Below are positions 26,357-34,493 of a stretch of DNA of 64,000 bases, one piece after another. The DNA lies in NCBI RefSeq assembly GCF_018588945.1, contig NZ_JAFIWA010000005.1:248001-312000 (forward strand), in the 5' to 3' direction. A program made the position numbers and the translations under genes. The stretch is from Microbacterium flavescens (GTDB taxonomy: Bacteria > Actinomycetota > Actinomycetes > Actinomycetales > Microbacteriaceae). How positions within the stretch are numbered: the first letter of the stretch is position 1; each line of letters opens with the position of its first letter. The notes under the pieces were generated by a model. That model was not told the origin of the DNA. It made no database searches and saw only the letters and a program-made list of their open reading frames with translations.

Positions 26357-26474
26357 CGTTTCGTCTCGCTTCGCTCGCTCAACGACCCGGGAGGACGAGG
26401 GCGGAACGGCAGGGCGTTTCGTCTCGCTTCGCTCGCTCAACGACCCGGGGGGACGGGCTCGCTCAACGACCCGG
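26357..26474. repeat. Interspersed repeat, inverted orientation, two full and one partial copy
   Basis: Two full 34-nt copies (26357-26390 and 26415-26448; CGTTTCGTCTCGCTTCGCTC and on to CAACGACCCGG) and one partial (about 26457-26474) lie between the converging purU and sulfatase-like genes. They are the reverse complement of the 19031-19120 element. Confidence 0.88.
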
Positions 26475-26481
26475 GGGGCGG

Positions 26482-28146
26482 TCAGGGGGTGAAGGCTTCG
26501 ATGAAGCGGTCGCGGAAGGCGTCCATGCGCCACACCGGCGCGTCGGGTGACGGGTGCACGCCCTCCTCCCATCCCCACGACGCGATGCCGGCGAAGACGG
26601 CCGGGTCCTGGGCGATGATCGTCACCGGCACGTCGTCGTTCGCGTCCTCGCCGCTGACGACGCGCGCCGGCTGGTGGTCGCCGACGACGATCATCACGAG
26701 GTCGGGCTGGTCGAACGTCGCGAGGTACGAGAACGTCGCCTCGAGCGTGTACGCCACCGACTCCGCGTAGAGCTCCCGCACACGGTCGGAATCCCCCCAG
26801 GCCGCGATCGCGGACTCGCCCTCCTCGGGCTGCGATGCGAACACCGTGCCGTCGCCGAGCTGCGTCCACGGCACCATGCGCGGCAGCGGGGTCCACGGCG
26901 TGTGCGACGACACGAGGTCGACCTCCGCCATCACCGGGCGCGGATCGTCGGCGAACTCACGGTCGCCGGCGAGCGCGCGGTCGTGGAGGGCGCCCCACGT
27001 GTACTGGTCGGGCATCCGCGCGTATCCGAACGAGGGACCGCGGTAGCCGAGGTTCCGGGCGTCGAGCACCGTGTCGAATCCATAGAACTCCTCGCCGGCC
27101 TCCCACTCGCGGTCGTTCGACGGAACGACGGCCATGGTGCGCCACCCCGCCGCACCGAACGCGCTGCTGAGCGTGAGGCGATCCGACGAGAACAGCCGTG
27201 CGTACTTCGTCTGCGAATCGACCCAGACGCCGCTCTGCAGGGTCGAGTGCGCCAGCCAGCTCACGCCGCCGAAGGTGGGCGAGGTGAGGAAGGCGCTCTG
27301 CGCCGCATAGCCGTTCTCCGTCAGCAGCGCATCGCCCTCCTCCAGCACCCGCTCGATGCCCTCGGTGAAGTCCCCCGGCTCGACCGCCACGCGCCCGTAG
27401 CTCTCGACGAAGGCGATGACGACGTCCTTCCCCGCGAGCGCCGCGAGCATGTCGTCGTGCGCCGCATCGTCGAGCGCGTCGGAGGCGAGCGCGCGTTCGA
27501 AGGCCGCCTGCTCACGGGCGCTGGTGAACGCTCGCGCGGATGACGCGACGAGGGCTTCGCCGGTTCGGGATGCCGCCACCGGCGCGCCGGGCACGAGCTG
27601 GGCGCCCACGAGCGAGCACGCGATCCACGCGGCGGTCACCGTCGCGATCACGCGGCGGCCGCGTCGTCCCTCCGCGGCGACGAGGCTTCCGACGCGCAGC
27701 GCCGCAGCTGCCGCCCCCAGCCCTGCGAGCGTGGCGAGTCCGAGGATCAGCGCGAGGACCGTCGCCGCGCCGACGGGTCCCATCGCATCGGACACCACCC
27801 CGTAGGCCGAGACGAGCGATCCGCCGTCCTCGGCGAGGCTGAACGGACGATCGATGGTCGACTCGTAGGCGAGGTCCAGGGCAGCGACCACGATCGCCGT
27901 CACCACGATGACCGCATAGGCCGCGGCGACCAGCCTGCGTGCGAGGCGATGATGCACTGCCGCCAGCACGAGGATCACCGCGACCGACTCGACCGGAACC
28001 GCCAGCAGCGCCCGCGGCCCATCATCGCCGAGCGCGCCCGGAATCAGCGGGGCGACGAGGACCGTGGCGCATGCGAGGGCGGTCTGCACTGCACTGCGAA
28101 CCCCCCGGCCGTCCGCTACCGGTCCGCTGTCACGCAGGGCCGCCAT
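26482..28146 (-). CDS. LTA-synthase/sulfatase-like alkaline-phosphatase-fold membrane protein
   Basis: A 554-aa protein: about four to five N-terminal membrane helices (about 15-200), then an extracytoplasmic sulfatase/LTA-synthase-like catalytic domain (about 250-554). Visible motifs are VVIAFVESYG (first metal segment), SPTFGGVSWLAHST, with the nucleophile candidate Thr/Ser, SFGYARMPDQYTW, and VVGDHQPA, where Asp-His are metal ligands. Such proteins transfer or hydrolyse phosphate or phosphoglycerol groups in the cell envelope. It is the last gene of a seven-gene operon and overlaps the RibD-like gene by 17 nt. Confidence 0.75.
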   Translation of the reverse strand: MAALRDSGPVADGRGVRSAVQTALACATVLVAPLIPGALGDDGPRALLAVPVESVAVILVLAAVHHRLARRLVAAAYAVIVVTAIVVAALDLAYESTIDRPFSLAEDGGSLVSAYGVVSDAMGPVGAATVLALILGLATLAGLGAAAAALRVGSLVAAEGRRGRRVIATVTAAWIACSLVGAQLVPGAPVAASRTGEALVASSARAFTSAREQAAFERALASDALDDAAHDDMLAALAGKDVVIAFVESYGRVAVEPGDFTEGIERVLEEGDALLTENGYAAQSAFLTSPTFGGVSWLAHSTLQSGVWVDSQTKYARLFSSDRLTLSSAFGAAGWRTMAVVPSNDREWEAGEEFYGFDTVLDARNLGYRGPSFGYARMPDQYTWGALHDRALAGDREFADDPRPVMAEVDLVSSHTPWTPLPRMVPWTQLGDGTVFASQPEEGESAIAAWGDSDRVRELYAESVAYTLEATFSYLATFDQPDLVMIVVGDHQPARVVSGEDANDDVPVTIIAQDPAVFAGIASWGWEEGVHPSPDAPVWRMDAFRDRFIEAFTP

Positions 28147-28825
28147 CGAACCGTTCCGAGAGGGCGTAGCGCAGCAGGACGACGTCGGCGATCTGCCTCG
28201 TCTCGACGAGCCGGGCACGACGACGCGCGGTCCACGGGAACTCCCCGGCGCCGACGAACCGCGGCGCCAGCGACTCGCCCACGAAGAAGGGCGCGATCAC
28301 GAGCTGCAGCTCGTCGGCGACGTCCTCGACGAGGAACTGCGTGTGCAGGCGTCCCCCGCCCTCGACCATCAGGCGTCCGATGCCGCGGTCGGCGAGGTCG
28401 GCCGTTACGTCGCGCATCCGCACCTCCTCGCCGAGTACCACGACCGTCGCCGCCTCGCCGAGCGTGCGCGTGATCCGCTCGCCCTCCGCCCGCGGGCAGT
28501 AGACGATCTTCTCCACGTCGCCGGCGGCGAAGAAGGAGGACTCGGCCGACAGCTCCCCGCTCGCGGTGACCGTGACCTTCACCGGTGACGCCGTGAGCCC
28601 CGCGGCGAGCCGCTCCCGCTGACGCTCTTCGCTGCGCACCAGCAGGCGGCAGTCGTCGCGGCGCACGGTCGAGGCCCCGACCATGATGGCGTCGCTCGCG
28701 GCGCGAAGCTCATCGACGCGGTCGAAGTCCTCGGCGTTGGACATCGCCAGACGCTGCGGCGTCTCGCTGTCGAGATACCCGTCGATCGACATCGCACAGC
28801 TCAGCGTGACGTACGGCCGGTTCAT
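28130..28825 (-). CDS. RibD C-terminal-like reductase (dihydrofolate reductase fold)
   Basis: A 231-aa protein of the RibD_C family. Landmarks are PYVTLSCAMSIDGYL at the N-terminus, MVGASTVRRDDCRLLVR (about 46-62) and the NADPH-binding LMVEGGGRLHTQFL (about 155-170). Relatives reduce the ribosyl group of a pyrimidine in riboflavin synthesis or reduce pterin-like compounds. No deaminase domain is present. Its ATG overlaps the preceding stop by 4 nt (ATGA) inside the seven-gene operon, so it most likely acts on a small-molecule intermediate of that pathway. Confidence 0.85.
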   Translation of the reverse strand: MNRPYVTLSCAMSIDGYLDSETPQRLAMSNAEDFDRVDELRAASDAIMVGASTVRRDDCRLLVRSEERQRERLAAGLTASPVKVTVTASGELSAESSFFAAGDVEKIVYCPRAEGERITRTLGEAATVVVLGEEVRMRDVTADLADRGIGRLMVEGGGRLHTQFLVEDVADELQLVIAPFFVGESLAPRFVGAGEFPWTARRRARLVETRQIADVVLLRYALSERFDGGPA

Positions 28826-29793
28826 GACACCGGCCCCCCGGCGACGCGCCGCCGGCGCGCCAGCGAGATCGCGAGGACGACCGCTCCCGGGGCCAGTGCG
28901 ATCATCACCAGCACACCGTACGCCGTCGCAGCCGCGAGGCCGGCAGCGGCGCCCAGGCCCACGGCGCCGAAAGCCCACGCCGCCGCGCCCTCCCTCGGCC
29001 CCCATCCCCCGATGCTCAGGGGAATCGACGACGCCAGCACCGCCACGACGGCCGCGGCTCCCATGCGCTCGGCGGAAGCATCGATGCCCACGGCGATGCA
29101 GGCCACCAGAAAAGTCGCGACGTGCGCGACCACGACGACAGCGGACGCGGCCACGACCCCGAGCAGCGCCGCAGGGGTCGCGAAGGCCCCCCGCAGAATC
29201 GCCCACTCGCGGCCCAGCGCCGACCGCGCGCGCCGATTGGTCGCTGCGAGCGCGAGCGCCGCGACCGCGAGCACCGCCGAGACCAGCAGCACGGTCATGG
29301 CCGGACTGTAGGCCGAGAATCCGATCGACGCCAGCACCCCGACGGCGAGCACGAGCTGCACGGCCTGACCGGCGGCCCGTTCCGCGGCCACCGCGCGAGC
29401 GGCCTGAGCGACGTGGTCGACGCTGCGCCCGTGCGCCACCGCCCGGTGGACGTCACCGACGACACCGCCCGGCAGCACGGTGTTGAGGAACTGGGACCGG
29501 TAGTAGGCGGCCACGGACTCCGCCCAGCCGAGCCGCAGTCCCATGCGCCCGGCCAGGATCCGCCACCGCCATGACGCCGCCGCTGTCGCGGCAGCGGCGA
29601 GGAGGGCCGCGGCGCCGATGGCGGCGGGCGACACCGCCGCGAAGCCCCGGACGAACGGCTCGGCGCCGGCTGCGGCGATGATCGCCACCAGGATGCCCCC
29701 GCCGACCGCGGCGCGGATCCAGGGCCCCCACCGTGCGGCGGCCCCGCCGCGCCGGCTGGTCCCCGTGCTGATGGCGGCGGTCACGGCGGCCAT
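28822..29793 (-). CDS. YbhN-like lysylphosphatidylglycerol synthase transmembrane-domain protein
   Basis: A 323-aa membrane protein with about eight helices and the family segments YYRSQFLNTVLPGGVVGDVHRA and AAERAAGQAVQL, plus SSIPLSIGGWGPREGAAAW. This is the AglD/YbhN/UPF0104 family, related to the flippase part of MprF, often found beside glycolipid-making genes. A role in moving a lipid-linked product across the membrane is an inference. The start overlaps the methyltransferase stop by 13 nt. Confidence 0.82.
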   Translation of the reverse strand: MAAVTAAISTGTSRRGGAAARWGPWIRAAVGGGILVAIIAAAGAEPFVRGFAAVSPAAIGAAALLAAAATAAASWRWRILAGRMGLRLGWAESVAAYYRSQFLNTVLPGGVVGDVHRAVAHGRSVDHVAQAARAVAAERAAGQAVQLVLAVGVLASIGFSAYSPAMTVLLVSAVLAVAALALAATNRRARSALGREWAILRGAFATPAALLGVVAASAVVVVAHVATFLVACIAVGIDASAERMGAAAVVAVLASSIPLSIGGWGPREGAAAWAFGAVGLGAAAGLAAATAYGVLVMIALAPGAVVLAISLARRRRVAGGPVS

Positions 29794-30593
29794 GCCAGGA
29801 GGTCCTCGTGGTGGACGGCGACCCGCAGCTCCCCCGCGGCGAGCTGCCGGGTTCGCGCGCGGGCGTACTCCTCCGCCCACTCCTGGAGGGCCGGACGCTC
29901 GGCGACCGCGGCGGCGAGCCATCCGTCGATCCACTCGGCGATGAGCGCGCCATCCTCACCGCCCAGCTGCCAGGGCGAATCCGCGACCCGAACCGACCAG
30001 CCGCGCGAACGGAACAGCCCGGCGGTGACGGTCACGGCATCCGGTCCGAGCAGGCGACGCCCGTCGACGCTCCGCCGCTGATGGTCGTTGAACGCGACCT
30101 CGAACACGCGGTCGCCGGGATCGAGCGGATCGATCGTCACCCGGCCGGTCACCGACAGCCCGAACAGGGCGGGCGTCCCGGCTTCGACGCAGGCCTGCAC
30201 GATGGCCTCGACCTCGTCGGCGGCCAGGACATCGAGCAGCGCGGATGCCGTGACGAGCGACGCACCGGCCACGTCTGCGGCGCGCAGGTGGCCCAGCTCG
30301 CCGACGCGGGTGCGCATCGCGATCGGCTGGCCCTCGACGTCGTTGACGGTCGCCCGCGCGGCGTGCTCGAGGAGGGCCGGGTTCCAGTCGTGCAGCACCC
30401 AGGTCTGCGGCCCCGGCAGGAGCGGCGCAAGCCAGCGCACCATCGATCCGGTGCCGCTGCCGAGGTCGTGCACGGTGACGGGGGGTCGCAGCATCCGAGC
30501 CGCCCTCGTCGCCAGCGCGCGCGAACGCGAGCCCGCGTCGGCTCCCTCCCTCAGCGTCAGCCAGTCGGCGGACACCGGGATGACGACGCTCAC
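29781..30593 (-). CDS. SAM-dependent methyltransferase (class I)
   Basis: A 270-aa protein with a Rossmann-type SAM site: motif I VHDLGSGTGSMVRWL at about 43-57, then VLHDWNPALLEHA (motif II), and ASLVTASALLDVL (motif IV). The rest has no substrate-defining motif. The GTG at 30593 overlaps the glycosyltransferase stop by 4 nt (GTGA) and is preferred over an upstream ATG at 30641 that lies inside the previous gene. Part of the seven-gene operon. Confidence 0.85.
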   Translation of the reverse strand: MSVVIPVSADWLTLREGADAGSRSRALATRAARMLRPPVTVHDLGSGTGSMVRWLAPLLPGPQTWVLHDWNPALLEHAARATVNDVEGQPIAMRTRVGELGHLRAADVAGASLVTASALLDVLAADEVEAIVQACVEAGTPALFGLSVTGRVTIDPLDPGDRVFEVAFNDHQRRSVDGRRLLGPDAVTVTAGLFRSRGWSVRVADSPWQLGGEDGALIAEWIDGWLAAAVAERPALQEWAEEYARARTRQLAAGELRVAVHHEDLLAWPP

Positions 30594-31627
30594 GTCAGCC
30601 CCGCCAGCGTCTGGTCGATCGTGCGCGCGGTGTCGCGCCACGACGCGCGATGCGGAGCGGCGCGTCGAGCGGCCGCGGACAGGCGAGACCGGAGGCCCGG
30701 ATCCTCGATCCAGCGCCGCAGCGCGAAGCCGAGCGCCTTCGGATCGTCCGGCGGCACGAGGATCGCCGCATCCTCAGGCCTGGCAGCCTCGGGGAGTCCC
30801 CCGACGCGGGTCGCGATGACCGGGATGCCACGGCGCAGCGCATCTCCGACGGCGATGCCGTAGCTCTCGGTGCGTGATGGTGCCACGAGCACGTCCGCGC
30901 GCGCGTAGGCGGCGTCCAGGTCGTCGGGGCTCAGCACGCCCGTCCACGTGATCCGCTCCGAGAGTCCGGCCCGAGCAGCGTCGGTCTCGAGCCGCTCCGC
31001 GAACCCGCGGTCGGAGCTGACCGAGCCGGCGATCGTGCACGACCACGACGGATCCGATGCCAGGCCTGCGAGCGCCTCGATCAGCGTGTCCTGCCCCTTG
31101 TGAGGTGCGACGACGCCGACGCACAGCAGGGAACCGCCGGTCGAGGTGCCCTCGGCGGTCGCCGCGGCGTCCGCGCCGGGCGTCGCCACCACGATGCGCT
31201 CGGGCGAGCTGAGGCAGCGCTGCACCAGCTCGTCGCGCACCCACGCACTGGTGGCGATCACGCGCTGCGCGTGCGGCAGCGCCCGGCCCTCACCCTCGAC
31301 CGTGCGCGGATCAGCGTCCGGGAAGGCGTCTGCCACCATGTGCACGAGGGTGACGAGGCTCACTCGGCGAGCAGCGGCCTCGACCGCCTCGGGCGCACCG
31401 ATCGCCACCAGGCCGTCGAGCAGCACGAGTCCGCCGTCGGGCACCGCGGCGAAGGGATCCGCGGCCGACGACGCGGCCGGATCCACCTCCACGGTGCGCA
31501 CGTCCCAGCCCAGCCGCCGCAGCTCCGACCCGACCCGCCGGTCGAAGACGTTGCCGCCGCTCACGCGGCTCGGATCGTCGATCCCTTCCGGAACGACGAA
31601 CCACACGACGAGCTGGGCTCCGGTCAC
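30590..31627 (-). CDS. Glycosyltransferase family 4 (GT-B fold)
   Basis: A 345-aa GT4 enzyme. The C-terminal donor-binding half contains [62 protein letters not shown] (the EX7E-type region around [11 protein letters not shown]) and [11 protein letters not shown]. It transfers an activated sugar to an unknown acceptor. The GTG at 31627 overlaps the PTPS-like stop by 4 nt. In this operon it likely glycosylates the product of the upstream oxidoreductase and PTPS-like steps. Confidence 0.88.
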   Translation of the reverse strand: MTGAQLVVWFVVPEGIDDPSRVSGGNVFDRRVGSELRRLGWDVRTVEVDPAASSAADPFAAVPDGGLVLLDGLVAIGAPEAVEAAARRVSLVTLVHMVADAFPDADPRTVEGEGRALPHAQRVIATSAWVRDELVQRCLSSPERIVVATPGADAAATAEGTSTGGSLLCVGVVAPHKGQDTLIEALAGLASDPSWSCTIAGSVSSDRGFAERLETDAARAGLSERITWTGVLSPDDLDAAYARADVLVAPSRTESYGIAVGDALRRGIPVIATRVGGLPEAARPEDAAILVPPDDPKALGFALRRWIEDPGLRSRLSAAARRAAPHRASWRDTARTIDQTLAGLT

Positions 31628-32019
31628 AGCGTCACCTCGTACGACGCCCACGCGACGTGCGACTCGCGCAGCGTGACCTCGATGGCAGACACCGTGCCGC
31701 CGCCCAGCTCACCCGCGCGCACGGCCGTGACCAGTCGCTCCGCCACGTGGCTGCACAGGCGCTCGGTCGTGGTGTTCACGCCGGCGAACTCGGGCACCTC
31801 GTCGAGATTCCGGTACGAGAGAGTGGACAGGATGCCGCGCAGCGCCTCCGTCGCCCGCCCGATGTCGACCACCACGCCGTCGGCGTCCAGCTCGGCCGAC
31901 CGGAAGGTCGCGTCGACCACGTACGTGGCGCCGTGCAGGCCCTGGGCGGGGCCGAACGCCTCGCCCGCCAGGCTGTGGGCGATCATCATGTGGTCGCGGA
32001 CGGTCACGGAGTAGGTCAT
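31624..32019 (-). CDS. 6-pyruvoyltetrahydropterin synthase / QueD-like protein, divergent active site
   Basis: A 131-aa protein with the PTPS (T-fold) pattern: IAHSL (His15), LHGATY (His29), [11 protein letters not shown] and [15 protein letters not shown]. Compared with QueD/PTPS, several key residues are missing: the Cys four before the second His is Ala25, the second His of HGH is Ala31, and the catalytic DH pair is SY (LSYRNLDE). The retained Glu in TTER suggests the fold is conserved but the reaction may differ. It lies in a 4-nt overlap chain with its neighbours. Confidence 0.75.
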   Translation of the reverse strand: MTYSVTVRDHMMIAHSLAGEAFGPAQGLHGATYVVDATFRSAELDADGVVVDIGRATEALRGILSTLSYRNLDEVPEFAGVNTTTERLCSHVAERLVTAVRAGELGGGTVSAIEVTLRESHVAWASYEVTL

Positions 32020-32990
32020 GCGGAGTCCCTCCAGTCGATGGTGTGGCAGAGCCCGGGCAGAGTCCCGTCGGCGATCCCGGCCATCACGGCGGGGAGTTCC
32101 CGCCACGACGAGTCCCCGGTGAGCAGGTGATCGAACGCCTCATCGTTCAGCAGCCGCAGGGCGAGTCCGAGCCGGTCGCCGGTCGAGCGGCTGCCGCGCC
32201 GGCGGGGCGAGACCACCCCCACCTGGCTCGAGTGGATCGTCAGCCGCCGCGAGTGGAAGTCGCCGCCGAGCCGCAGGCTCACGGGGCGGTCCCCGAACCA
32301 GCTCGCTTCGACGATGTCGCCCTCGGTCGCGGCGCACTCGATCGCCAGTTGCAGCCCGTCACCCGAGCCGCTGGTGTCGACCACGATGTCCTGGTCTCGC
32401 GGAGCGTCGTCGGGATGCGCGTACGAGACGCCGAGCAGCCCGCACACGTCCGCCTTCGCGCGATCGACGTCGACCACGGTGACGTCAAGACCCGGGATGC
32501 CCCGTGCCACACGCGCGACTGCGCAGCCGATCATCCCGGCACCCACGACCATGAGCCGGTCGCCGACCAGGGGCGCGGCATCCCACAGGATGTTCACCGC
32601 GGTCTCGACCGCGCCCGCAAGCACCGCCCGCCGCGGCGGGATGCCGCCGGGGACGACCGTGACGGCGTGCTCGGGCACCACGTACGACGACTGGTGCGGG
32701 TACAGCGCGAACACCGTTCGCCCGACGAGGTCGCTCGGCCCCTGCTCGACCGTGCCGACGCTGAGGTAGCCGTACTTGACCGGCGCAGGGAAGTCGCCCT
32801 GCTGGAACGGCGCGCGCATCCGCTCCCGCTCGCTCTCGGGCACCTCGCCGCGGAACACGAGCGACTCGGTGCCGCGGCTGACGCCCGTGTAGAGCGTGCG
32901 GACGAGCACTTCGCCCGGCCGCCGGTCGGTCACGACCTCGTCGCGCAGCGCCCCTTCCGCCGGCGCCTCCACCCAGAACGCGGTCGCCAC
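32016..32990 (-). CDS. Zinc-type alcohol-dehydrogenase-like (MDR) oxidoreductase
   Basis: A 324-aa medium-chain dehydrogenase. The NAD(P)-binding site is [15 protein letters not shown] (about 150-164). The usual zinc-site Cys and the GHE motif are replaced (TGVSRGTES and [10 protein letters not shown]), as in BchC-like MDR members, so catalytic zinc is doubtful. It is the first gene of the seven-gene minus-strand operon and starts with GTG at 32990, seven bases after GAGG. Diverges from a CDP-alcohol phosphatidyltransferase over 89 bp. Substrate unknown. Confidence 0.82.
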   Translation of the reverse strand: MATAFWVEAPAEGALRDEVVTDRRPGEVLVRTLYTGVSRGTESLVFRGEVPESERERMRAPFQQGDFPAPVKYGYLSVGTVEQGPSDLVGRTVFALYPHQSSYVVPEHAVTVVPGGIPPRRAVLAGAVETAVNILWDAAPLVGDRLMVVGAGMIGCAVARVARGIPGLDVTVVDVDRAKADVCGLLGVSYAHPDDAPRDQDIVVDTSGSGDGLQLAIECAATEGDIVEASWFGDRPVSLRLGGDFHSRRLTIHSSQVGVVSPRRRGSRSTGDRLGLALRLLNDEAFDHLLTGDSSWRELPAVMAGIADGTLPGLCHTIDWRDSA

Positions 32991-33079
32991 GGTCAGGCCT
33001 CAACCCCGGCCGATTGAACCGGGGCACTCCCCGGATACGTGTAACCGGTGGTATCCATGACGGAGGAACGGAGCTCCCC
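32991..33079. promoter_or_regulatory. Divergent promoter region of the uncharacterised cluster
   Basis: 89 bp between the MDR and CDP-alcohol phosphatidyltransferase genes. It holds a CCCCGG/CCGGGG inverted repeat (arms around 33004-33009 and 33021-33026) that is a candidate operator or attenuator. No clear pair of promoter boxes was chosen. GGAG precedes the ATG at 33080. Confidence 0.4.
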
Positions 33080-33820
33080 ATGCCGAAAGTTCATCTCGCT
33101 CCGCTCTCGTCGATCGCGGCGGGGGTCGTCGGCATGATCGCGATCGCCGTCGTCTCCCCGCTCTCGGCAGCCGGATGGACTGCCGGGCTCCTCTACCTTG
33201 GCGTCTCGAACGCGCTGCTCGCCAGGGGGTTGCAACGACGCGAGATGTCGGCTTTCGGCTGGGGGAACTGGGCGACCGCCACTCGTTCGACCCTGATCGC
33301 CTTCGTCACCGCGCTGGTCGCCACCTCGTTCACGTCGCCGATCTCCGTGCCGCTGCTGGTCGTGGTGGCCGCGATCGCGCTCGTGCTCGACGGTGTGGAC
33401 GGCTGGGTCGCGCGGCGCACGCACAGCGAGACCGAGCTCGGGGCCCGCTTCGACATGGAGGTGGATGCCTTCCTCCTGCTCGCCCTCAGCGTCTACGTCG
33501 CCCAGCTGCTGGGGTGGTGGGTGCTCGCGATCGGGCTGCTGCGCTACGTCTTCGTGGTCGCCGGATGGATGCTGCCCTGGATGCGGGCGACCCTGCCGCC
33601 GCGCTACTGGCGCAAGGTGGTGACCGCGTTCGCCGGGATCGCGCTGACGGTCGCGGCATCCGATCTCCTGCCCTTGTGGGCAGGTGTCTCTGTGACCGTC
33701 ATCGCGCTCGCGCTGCTGCTGGAGTCGTTCGGGCGTGACGTGCTGTGGCTGATCGCCCGGCGACCTGCGAAGACCGCCCGTCTCGAGACGGGCCACCGAA
33801 GGAAAGGATCGAGCACATGA
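33080..33820 (+). CDS. CDP-alcohol phosphatidyltransferase family protein
   Basis: A 246-aa membrane protein with about six helices. The family motif is perfect: Asp104-x2-Asp107-Gly108-x2-Ala111-Arg112-x8-Gly121-x3-Asp125-x3-Asp129. Such enzymes condense a CDP-linked lipid (or other CDP-alcohol) with a second alcohol and make phosphodiester-linked lipids. Head group unknown. Divergent from the seven-gene operon and overlapping (4 nt, ATGA) with the next gene, it likely belongs to the same pathway. Confidence 0.9.
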   Translation: MPKVHLAPLSSIAAGVVGMIAIAVVSPLSAAGWTAGLLYLGVSNALLARGLQRREMSAFGWGNWATATRSTLIAFVTALVATSFTSPISVPLLVVVAAIALVLDGVDGWVARRTHSETELGARFDMEVDAFLLLALSVYVAQLLGWWVLAIGLLRYVFVVAGWMLPWMRATLPPRYWRKVVTAFAGIALTVAASDLLPLWAGVSVTVIALALLLESFGRDVLWLIARRPAKTARLETGHRRKGSST

Positions 33821-34209
33821 ACGAAGGCAGCCGTCGAGGGCAGTGGGCCCTCCGCATACTGAGCGCCGTCCTCCTGCTCGCCACGGGGGGAATCCATCTG
33901 TACCTCGCCTTCAACGGCGTCGGCGGCATCCTCGGCGTGATGTTCGTGCTCAACGGGATGGCGGGGCTCGTGCTGGCGATCGCCCTGGTCGCGCTTCGCG
34001 GCCGGCTGCTGCAGCTTGCGACCGTGCTGAGCCTGCTCTTCATGATCGCGACGCTCGGCTCGCTGCTGCTGGCGTTGACGGTAGGGCTGTTCGGCATCAC
34101 CCAGTCGTGGGACTACATGCTCGTGCCGGAGACGGTCATCGTCGAGTCGATCGGCGTCGTGGTGCTCGCGGCGACGACCATCGCCGTGTTCCGCAAGCCG
34201 CGGGAGTGA
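33817..34209 (+). CDS. Small membrane protein, four helices
   Basis: A 130-aa protein with four hydrophobic segments (about 14-33, 39-62, 67-90, 100-122), basic cytoplasmic ends and no catalytic motif. Its ATG overlaps the CDP-alcohol phosphatidyltransferase stop by 4 nt, so it is coupled to it. Family not recognised. Confidence 0.7.
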   Translation: MNEGSRRGQWALRILSAVLLLATGGIHLYLAFNGVGGILGVMFVLNGMAGLVLAIALVALRGRLLQLATVLSLLFMIATLGSLLLALTVGLFGITQSWDYMLVPETVIVESIGVVVLAATTIAVFRKPRE

Positions 34210-34229
34210 CGGCCGGGCGGGGATGCGGC

Positions 34230-34448
34230 ATGCTCGACACCGTGGCGGGCGGACCCTCTGGCTTCGAGTTCACCGTCCGTGGCGACTTTGTCGAGATCCG
34301 TCACCACGGCCGACCGGCGACGACCCTGCGGAACGCGGCGGCACTCCGGTTCCTCGACGACGTCGAGCGCGGTGACCCGCAGCACGTGATGGCCCGCGTG
34401 ACCGGCAACTACAAACGCGGCAACGAGCGGGCGGCCCACCGGCGGTAG
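34230..34448 (+). CDS. Conserved small protein, 72 aa
   Basis: A 72-residue soluble protein, MLDTVAGGPSGFEFTVRGD at the N-terminus and the very basic end GNYKRGNERAAHRR. The pattern FEFTVRGD...EIRHHGRPATTLR...AALRFLDDVE looks like a conserved Microbacteriaceae family of unknown function. No ribosome site is obvious; a TANNNT element was not seen. Confidence 0.6.
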   Translation: MLDTVAGGPSGFEFTVRGDFVEIRHHGRPATTLRNAAALRFLDDVERGDPQHVMARVTGNYKRGNERAAHRR

Positions 34449-34493
34449 CGGAACGATGGTGTCCGCGTTGCCATCGACGGGTGGGCCGGGCCC

